The notes under the pieces were generated by a model, which did no database searches, had not been told where the DNA came from, and saw nothing but the letters and a program-made list of their open reading frames with translations. DNA of 19,452 bases, from the NCBI GenBank assembly GCA_964439215.1, contig CAYTNY010000042.1, forward strand, positions 1 to 19,452, in the 5' to 3' direction. Positions 14,466-19,452 of this stretch are shown here, piece after piece. Each line of letters opens with the position of its first letter. Positions within the stretch are counted from its first letter, which is position 1. Both the position numbers and the translations under genes were made by a program. Source of the DNA: CAYTNY01 sp964439215 (GTDB lineage Bacteria > Oederibacteriota > PGYV01 > CAYTNY01).

Positions 14466-15443
14466 ATGAAATTTTTACACGGGTTTTTTGTTGTTGTTTT
14501 ATGTATTGGATTTGCTTTTAATGCCTACGCGGAAGGCGATTTCGCGGGTGAATCAATGTCTATCGGTGTCGGTGCAAGGCCGCTGGGGATGGGCGGAACC
14601 TTTGCGGCGATTGCCGATGATGCGTCTACTTCTTACTGGAATTCCGCGGGGATGACGAGTATTGTCGGCGTTGAAGTGTCAAGTGTAAAACTTACAAAGA
14701 TAAATGATCTTGATACAAAATATTCTTATGTGAATCTTGTTTCAAATATGGGCGAAAGCGCGGGCGCCTTGGGCATAGGATGGCTCAGACAGGCGATAGG
14801 CGACATATTTATAACAAATACACAAGGGGATATTATTACGGTTGCGGAAAATTCGGATAATACGGTTTATCTTGCTTATGCAAACAGCCTTGCCAAAGGT
14901 TTTTCCGCGGGTGCTACGGTAAAGGTTCTTTTGGGCAGCTACCCGGCTCTTGATGAGGGCGGAACAAATTATATGGATGTCGGCTATACGGGTTTTGGGC
15001 TTGATATAGGGCTCCTTGCAAATATCGGTGATTTTGCCGAAGAAATAGGGGATCTGCGTATAGGCGTCAATATACAGGATGTTTATACAGCGATTACATG
15101 GGATTCCGGCGGCTCTTCTTCCGGAGGAGAGGAAACAGTGCCTCTTAATATAAAACCCGGCATATCATATACGCTTCCGGTTGAGGATTTTGAAGTTACC
15201 GCGGCTCTTGATCTGGATACCAAATATCAGATGCTCATACACGCGGGGCTTGAAGTATGGTGGAACAAAATGATCGGCTTAAGAGGCGGCATAAAATCTT
15301 ATGGAGAATTGGAAGGGCTGCAGCAGGAATCTGACTGGAGTATGGGCGCCAGTCTGCGCTGGTATTTCATAGGTATTGATTATGCTTATGTTTCTAATGA
15401 ACTGACGCCTGTACAGTACCTGTCAATTATAGGGAAGTTTTAA
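14466..15443 (+). CDS. PorV/PorQ-family outer-membrane protein (second copy)
   Basis: A 325-residue relative of the first PorV-like protein in this unit. A signal peptide ends at about A22 (NAYA), and the mature start has GARPLGMGGTFAAIADD followed by WNSAGM, the same plug motif. The remainder is barrel-like with a C-terminal strand (LSIIGKF). The two copies are alike at the motif but diverge elsewhere, so this is an old duplication or separate recruitment, not a recent tandem copy. A loop near residues 215-225 is Gly/Ser-rich (GGSSSGGEE). ATG 14466 has a strong AAGGAGGT upstream. It ends the unit: the intrinsic terminator begins 27 bases after the stop. Confidence 0.9.
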   Translation: MKFLHGFFVVVLCIGFAFNAYAEGDFAGESMSIGVGARPLGMGGTFAAIADDASTSYWNSAGMTSIVGVEVSSVKLTKINDLDTKYSYVNLVSNMGESAGALGIGWLRQAIGDIFITNTQGDIITVAENSDNTVYLAYANSLAKGFSAGATVKVLLGSYPALDEGGTNYMDVGYTGFGLDIGLLANIGDFAEEIGDLRIGVNIQDVYTAITWDSGGSSSGGEETVPLNIKPGISYTLPVEDFEVTAALDLDTKYQMLIHAGLEVWWNKMIGLRGGIKSYGELEGLQQESDWSMGASLRWYFIGIDYAYVSNELTPVQYLSIIGKF

Positions 15444-15445
15444 GA

Positions 15446-15464
15446 AAAATTTCAGTGAAATTTT
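15446..15464 (+). other. AT-rich hairpin upstream of the terminator
   Basis: AAAATTTC (15446-15453), loop AGT and GAAATTTT (15457-15464) form an exact 8-bp inverted repeat just after the second porV stop. It contains one GC pair only, so it may be a weak 3'-end stabiliser or chance in an AT-rich gap. Confidence 0.35.
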
Positions 15465-15469
15465 ATAAT

Positions 15470-15515
15470 AAAAAAGGATAGGCGGGTTATTGCATTTCCC
15501 CCTATCCTTTTTTTT
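15470..15515 (+). terminator. Strong Rho-independent terminator
   Basis: A-run, then GGATAGGCGGG (15476-15486), an 11-base loop, CCCCCTATCC (15498-15507) and eight T residues (15508-15515). Ten pairs form with one bulged C; the A-run opposite the T-run means it could also work in the reverse direction. It closes the PorV-YjbQ-UgpC-PorV unit. Confidence 0.92.
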
Positions 15516-15568
15516 CGGCATAATACAAAAAAAACCGCTGTCAGGCGGAAAAAAACCGGAGGAAATTA

Positions 15569-17911
15569 ATGAAATACGGCTACTTTGATGACGCAAAAAA
15601 AGAATATGTTCTTACAAGACCGGATACACCGCTTCCCTGGATAAATTATCTGGGTGTTGAAGGCTACTGCGGCTTAATGTCAAATACAGCGGGCGGATAC
15701 AGTTTTTTCAGGGATGCGGCGCACAGAAGAATATTAAGATACAGGTATAATAATGTTCCTATGGACCGGCCGGGAAGATATATTTATATAAAAGATAAAG
15801 AAAAAAATGATTATTGGTCAGCTTCCTGGCAGCCGGTTTTAAAGGATCTTAAAAAATATAAATATGAATGCCGTGTAGGGCTGAGTTATACAAAAATCAA
15901 AGCAAAATATTCGGGAATAGAAAGTGAAGCGTTATATTTTACTCCTCTGGGGGAAAATCTTGAAGTGTGGAGGCTGAAACTTAAGAACAACACAAAAAAT
16001 CCAAGAAAACTCAGTCTTTTTACTTATGCGGAATTCTGTATGTGGGACGCAATGAATGATATGACGGATTTTCAGTACAACCTGAATATCGGACAGACGA
16101 AATTTAAAAACAACGCGGTTTACCATATGACAATGTATCATGTACATAAAGAACATTTTTCCTACATATGGTCAAGCAAAAAGCCCGCGGGTTTTGACGG
16201 GATCCGGCAGGACTTCACGGGAAGATACGGCGGAGAATCAGCGCCGGAATCAGTGATAAATGGAAAGTGCAAAAACAGAGAGGCTTCAGGGTGGGGGCCA
16301 TTTGGCGGGCTGCATGTAAACGTAAATCTTAAGCCTGGAAAAGAAGAAGAGGTAATATTTATACTGGGATATGAAGAAAAACCGGGAAATGAACAGAAAA
16401 CATTTAAGAAGTTTTCTGCCAAAGGCGCTGTTGATAAAGCGCTGCAGGAACTGAATGGATATTGGGACGGTCTTTTAAATAAATATTCCGCGCAGACGCC
16501 GGATAAAGCAATGAACTCAATGGTAAATGTATGGAACCAGTATCAGTGCATGACAACATTTAACTGGTCCCGGTCGGCTTCTTATTATGAGGCGGGCGGA
16601 GAAAGAGGAATGGGATTCAGGGATTCAAATCAGGATACTCTGGGGTTTGTTCATCAGATACCGGAAAAAGTAAAGGAGCGTCTGGTGGATCTTTCTTCCA
16701 TACAGTTCCCTGAAGGCAGGGCAATGCATCAGTACTGGCCGATTACACGAAAAGGAATGAAGGAAGGTTACGGCGACGATCATTTATGGCTGCCTCTTGC
16801 GGTTTCGAAATATATAAAAGAAACTGGGGATTTTGAGTTTTTAAATAAAAAGGTTCCTTATACAGATGGTTCTGTCGGGAAAATGTATGAACATATTTCC
16901 CGTGCAATTGATTATTCGTGGGAAGCTGTCGGACATCATAAACTGTGTAAATCCGGATTTGCGGACTGGAATGACAGCCTGAATTTAAAAGGGCCGAAAG
17001 GTCTGGGCGTTTCGGTGATGGTGGCGCACCAGTTTGTTTTATCCGCGAAACTCGTGGCGGAACTGGCTGAAAGGTCAGGGCGCATTCTTGATGCCGAAAA
17101 GTACAGACAAATGGCCGGTGAGATGGCCAAAAGGCTTAATCAGAAAGCATGGGACGGCCGGTGGTATGTAAGAGGTTTTGACGATAATGGAAATGTTATA
17201 GGAAGCGCGCAGAGCAAAGAAGGGAAAATATGGCTCAATGCCCAGACGTGGGCTGTTATGGCAGGCGTAGCTGACGGGGAAAGAGCAAAATCCGCTATGG
17301 ACAATGTGAAAAAGAATCTGGCTACCAAACACGGGCTTGTGCTGTTTTCACCCGGCTACACGGAATATCACGAAGAGCTCGGTTACGTATCGGTATATCC
17401 GGCCGGCCTTAAGGAAAATGCGGGGATTTTCTGCCATACAAATCCCTGGGCAATGATTGCCGAAGCAATGCTGGGCAACGGTGAAAGAGCGTTTGAATAC
17501 TATAAAGCAATACTTCCCTCTGCGGCAAATCAATATGCGGACCTGCATTCGACAGAACCGTATGTATATTCGCAGATGATTGCGGGCAAGGATCACAGGG
17601 ATTTCGGGCAGGCTAAAAATTCATGGCTTACAGGAACCGCTGCATGGAACTTTGTGGCGGCGTCGCAGTATATTCTGGGCGTAAGAGCGGAGTTTGACGG
17701 ACTTACTGTGGATCCGTGTATTCCAAAGAAATGGAAAGGATTTAAAGTAAAGAGAGAATACAGAGGAACCGTATATGAGATAGAAGTAAAAAACCCCAAA
17801 AAGGTGAATAAAGGGGTTGCGAAAATGTCAGTGGACGGGAAAGAAATTAAAGGAAATATCATACCGAAAGCATCCGGGAAAAAAGTAACCGCTGAAATTA
17901 TAATGGGATAG
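15569..17911 (+). CDS. GH94 disaccharide phosphorylase (cellobiose phosphorylase-like)
   Basis: A 780-residue cytoplasmic enzyme of glycoside hydrolase family 94. It would split a beta-linked disaccharide with phosphate into a sugar-1-phosphate and a free sugar, saving ATP. N-terminal beta sandwich (about 1-290) includes TPLPWINYLG and AGGYSFFRDA, very close to known cellobiose phosphorylases. The (alpha/alpha)6 barrel (about 320-700) holds WNQYQCM, RGMGFRDSNQD (346-356) and FADWND (464-469), the last containing the general-acid aspartate. A C-terminal beta domain follows. The segment after DWND is shorter than the one I recall in Cellvibrio gilvus cellobiose phosphorylase, so the substrate could be cellobiose or another disaccharide. 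ATG 15569 has GGAGGA five bases upstream. Its promoter is not obvious; a small CCGC/GCGG hairpin (15535-15548) lies before the SD. Confidence 0.93.
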   Translation: MKYGYFDDAKKEYVLTRPDTPLPWINYLGVEGYCGLMSNTAGGYSFFRDAAHRRILRYRYNNVPMDRPGRYIYIKDKEKNDYWSASWQPVLKDLKKYKYECRVGLSYTKIKAKYSGIESEALYFTPLGENLEVWRLKLKNNTKNPRKLSLFTYAEFCMWDAMNDMTDFQYNLNIGQTKFKNNAVYHMTMYHVHKEHFSYIWSSKKPAGFDGIRQDFTGRYGGESAPESVINGKCKNREASGWGPFGGLHVNVNLKPGKEEEVIFILGYEEKPGNEQKTFKKFSAKGAVDKALQELNGYWDGLLNKYSAQTPDKAMNSMVNVWNQYQCMTTFNWSRSASYYEAGGERGMGFRDSNQDTLGFVHQIPEKVKERLVDLSSIQFPEGRAMHQYWPITRKGMKEGYGDDHLWLPLAVSKYIKETGDFEFLNKKVPYTDGSVGKMYEHISRAIDYSWEAVGHHKLCKSGFADWNDSLNLKGPKGLGVSVMVAHQFVLSAKLVAELAERSGRILDAEKYRQMAGEMAKRLNQKAWDGRWYVRGFDDNGNVIGSAQSKEGKIWLNAQTWAVMAGVADGERAKSAMDNVKKNLATKHGLVLFSPGYTEYHEELGYVSVYPAGLKENAGIFCHTNPWAMIAEAMLGNGERAFEYYKAILPSAANQYADLHSTEPYVYSQMIAGKDHRDFGQAKNSWLTGTAAWNFVAASQYILGVRAEFDGLTVDPCIPKKWKGFKVKREYRGTVYEIEVKNPKKVNKGVAKMSVDGKEIKGNIIPKASGKKVTAEIIMG

Positions 17912-17921
17912 GCGGTATATA

Positions 17922-19451
17922 ATGGAAGCGGAAAAAAAAAGCAGAGAAAAAAAACCGGCGGGAAAAAGACGCAGCGAAAAAAAATTAAAAATTCTTTTTG
18001 CCGCGTCAGAAGCGGTTCCTTTTGCCAAAACCGGCGGTCTGGCGGATGTTGCGGGTGCGCTGCCAAAAGCTCTCAGGGAGATGGGGCATGATGTACGCCT
18101 TGTAATGCCGGGCTACTCTTCAATATCCAAAGAAAAATTCAATATAAAGCCGACAGGCAAAAAAGTAACTGTTGATATTGCCTTGACGGAGCATGTCGGG
18201 GAAATATACGAAACAACAATTCCGGATACGGACATACCCGTGTATTTTATACAGAGCGGATCTTTTTTTGACCGCGAAGAACTTTACAGGACGCCTCAGG
18301 GAGAGTATTGGGACAATGCGGAGCGGTTTATGTTCTTTTCCCGGGCCGCGGTTGAGATGATGAAAACCGTTGGTTTTCAGCCGGACGTAGTAAACTGCAG
18401 CGACTGGCATACCGGTCTTGTGCCGGTTTATCTTAAAACAATATATTCAGGGGATAAATTTTACAGCAGCATAAAAACCGTTTATTCCATTCATAATATT
18501 GCTTACCAGGGAGTTTTTGGAAAGGATAAACTGTCCCACGCCGGTTTTGGATGGGAGCTTTACAATCCTGAACAGCTTGAGTTTTACGGCGGAATAAATT
18601 ATATGAAAGGCGGGATGGTTTTTTCGGATGTGATAAATACGGTGTCCGAGAGGTACAAAGAAGAAATTCAGACCGGGGAATACGGTTACGGGCTTGACGG
18701 TGTTTTAAGGGCAAGAAGTTCTGATCTGCGCGGTATTTTAAACGGCATAGACTATACACAATGGGATCCGCGGACGGATAAGCTTTTAGATGTTAATTAC
18801 GGGCCGCAGAATATGGAAAAGAAAACAGAACTTAAAAAGAAACTGCTTGCCGCCGCCGGGCTTGATTATTATGAGAATATACCGCTTATAGGGCTGGTTA
18901 CCAGACTGGATGACCAGAAAGGCCTTGATTTTATAGCGGCTATAATAGACGAAATGATGAAGTTTAATATTCAGTTTATTGTGTTGGGAACAGGAGAAGA
19001 AAGGTATCATAATATGTTTTATGAAATGAAGGACCGTTACCCGGAAAAAATAGGAGTGAATATAAAATTTGACAACAGGATCGCCCATAATATTTACGGC
19101 GGCTCGGATATGTTCCTAATGCCCTCAAGATTTGAACCGTGCGGTTTGGGGCAGCTTATAAGCCTGAAATACGGGACAGTGCCTATTGTAAGGGAGACAG
19201 GAGGCCTTGCGGATACTGTTGCGCAGTATAATTTCAAGACAAAACAGGGGAATGGATTTGTTTTTAAAGGATACAATCCCTGGGAATTAATGCAGACCAT
19301 ACGTATTGCTGTTGATGCTTATAAAAATAAAACAGTATGGAAAAGAATTGTTTCAAACGGGATGAAACAGAATTTTTCCTGGGATGAAGCTGCAAAAAAA
19401 TACGTTGAAATGTATAAGGACATTATAAAAAAGACAACCAATAAAAACTAA
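17922..19451 (+). CDS. glgA: Glycogen synthase (GT5, ADP- or UDP-glucose dependent)
   Basis: A 509-residue GT5 glycogen synthase that extends alpha-1,4-glucan chains from a nucleotide-glucose donor. The N-terminal Rossmann domain has FAASEAVPFAKTGGLADV, with the donor-binding KTGGL at 36-40. NCSDWHTGLVP (158-168) and SIHNIAYQG (189-197) are conserved. The C-terminal domain has LVTRLDDQKG (325-334) and the catalytic-site RFEPCGLGQ (403-411), with E405 equivalent to E. coli E377. Residues 1-21 are an extra Lys/Arg/Glu-rich stretch before the usual start (KILFAASE); no start codon lies closer, so the extension looks real. The SD is weak (GGCGG), ten bases after the GH94 gene, so both are probably one transcript. 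The stop codon ends one base before the window edge. Confidence 0.96.
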   Translation: MEAEKKSREKKPAGKRRSEKKLKILFAASEAVPFAKTGGLADVAGALPKALREMGHDVRLVMPGYSSISKEKFNIKPTGKKVTVDIALTEHVGEIYETTIPDTDIPVYFIQSGSFFDREELYRTPQGEYWDNAERFMFFSRAAVEMMKTVGFQPDVVNCSDWHTGLVPVYLKTIYSGDKFYSSIKTVYSIHNIAYQGVFGKDKLSHAGFGWELYNPEQLEFYGGINYMKGGMVFSDVINTVSERYKEEIQTGEYGYGLDGVLRARSSDLRGILNGIDYTQWDPRTDKLLDVNYGPQNMEKKTELKKKLLAAAGLDYYENIPLIGLVTRLDDQKGLDFIAAIIDEMMKFNIQFIVLGTGEERYHNMFYEMKDRYPEKIGVNIKFDNRIAHNIYGGSDMFLMPSRFEPCGLGQLISLKYGTVPIVRETGGLADTVAQYNFKTKQGNGFVFKGYNPWELMQTIRIAVDAYKNKTVWKRIVSNGMKQNFSWDEAAKKYVEMYKDIIKKTTNKN

Positions 19452-19452
19452 A

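Noticed and set aside
11965..15443. Type IX secretion locus, suggested by two PorV/PorQ-type genes
   Set aside because: No other type IX component is present, and PorV/PorQ-like barrels are common in phyla without evidence for that system.
1..19452. CRISPR arrays, insertion sequences, phage genes, tRNA or rRNA genes
   Set aside because: No direct repeat arrays, transposase or integrase motifs, or structured RNA gene sequences were seen.

Overview
This 19.5 kb window is entirely plus-strand and almost fully coding. It reads as chromosomal core sequence from a Gram-negative-type (diderm) bacterium. The diderm evidence is two PorV/PorQ-type outer-membrane proteins, a DUF3078-type barrel and a lipoprotein. 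Coding regions are moderately AT-rich with long A runs; strong Shine-Dalgarno (SD) sites, several TTG starts and near-consensus sigma70-like promoters are present. The mix (LeuT-like transporter, PorV/PorQ pair, GH94 phosphorylase, GT5 glycogen synthase) would fit a deep-branching or candidate phylum, for example the Goldbacteria/Firestonebacteria/Elusimicrobia neighbourhood. That placement is a guess from gene content, not a phylogeny.

Layout. (1) 127-2718: a promoter, a LeuT-type sodium:amino-acid symporter, a 33-residue MetS-like partner peptide, and an outer-membrane DUF3078-like protein. (2) 2732-3288: a promoter and a DUF151 bifunctional-nuclease gene. (3) 3339-10760: a complete F-type ATP synthase operon in the order atpZ, atpI-like, atpB, atpE, atpF, atpH, atpA, atpG, atpD, atpC, followed five bases later by an unrecognised lipoprotein (10766-11770). 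(4) 11913-15515: a self-contained transcription unit with a consensus promoter, PorV-like, YjbQ, UgpC/MalK-type ABC ATPase, second PorV-like, and a strong intrinsic terminator. (5) 15569-19451: a GH94 disaccharide phosphorylase and glycogen synthase GlgA, ten bases apart.

How the genes fit together. The ATP synthase couples ATP to an ion gradient; the LeuT-type symporter spends sodium gradient on amino-acid uptake. The GH94 enzyme would release a sugar-1-phosphate from a disaccharide, GlgA would store glucose as glycogen, and the UgpC/MalK-type ATPase would energise sugar import through permeases encoded elsewhere.

No phage, insertion sequence, CRISPR, tRNA or rRNA is visible, and I found no wholly new multi-gene system. 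The unusual items are details: a c subunit with a cleavable-type signal peptide and a mixed Na+/H+ ion site; an ATP synthase delta subunit with a poly-lysine tail; a candidate two-state RNA fold between atpE and atpF; a lipoprotein tied to the atp operon; and a symporter with an altered substrate pocket and a small-subunit partner. Comparisons to named reference proteins are from memory and should be confirmed by alignment.
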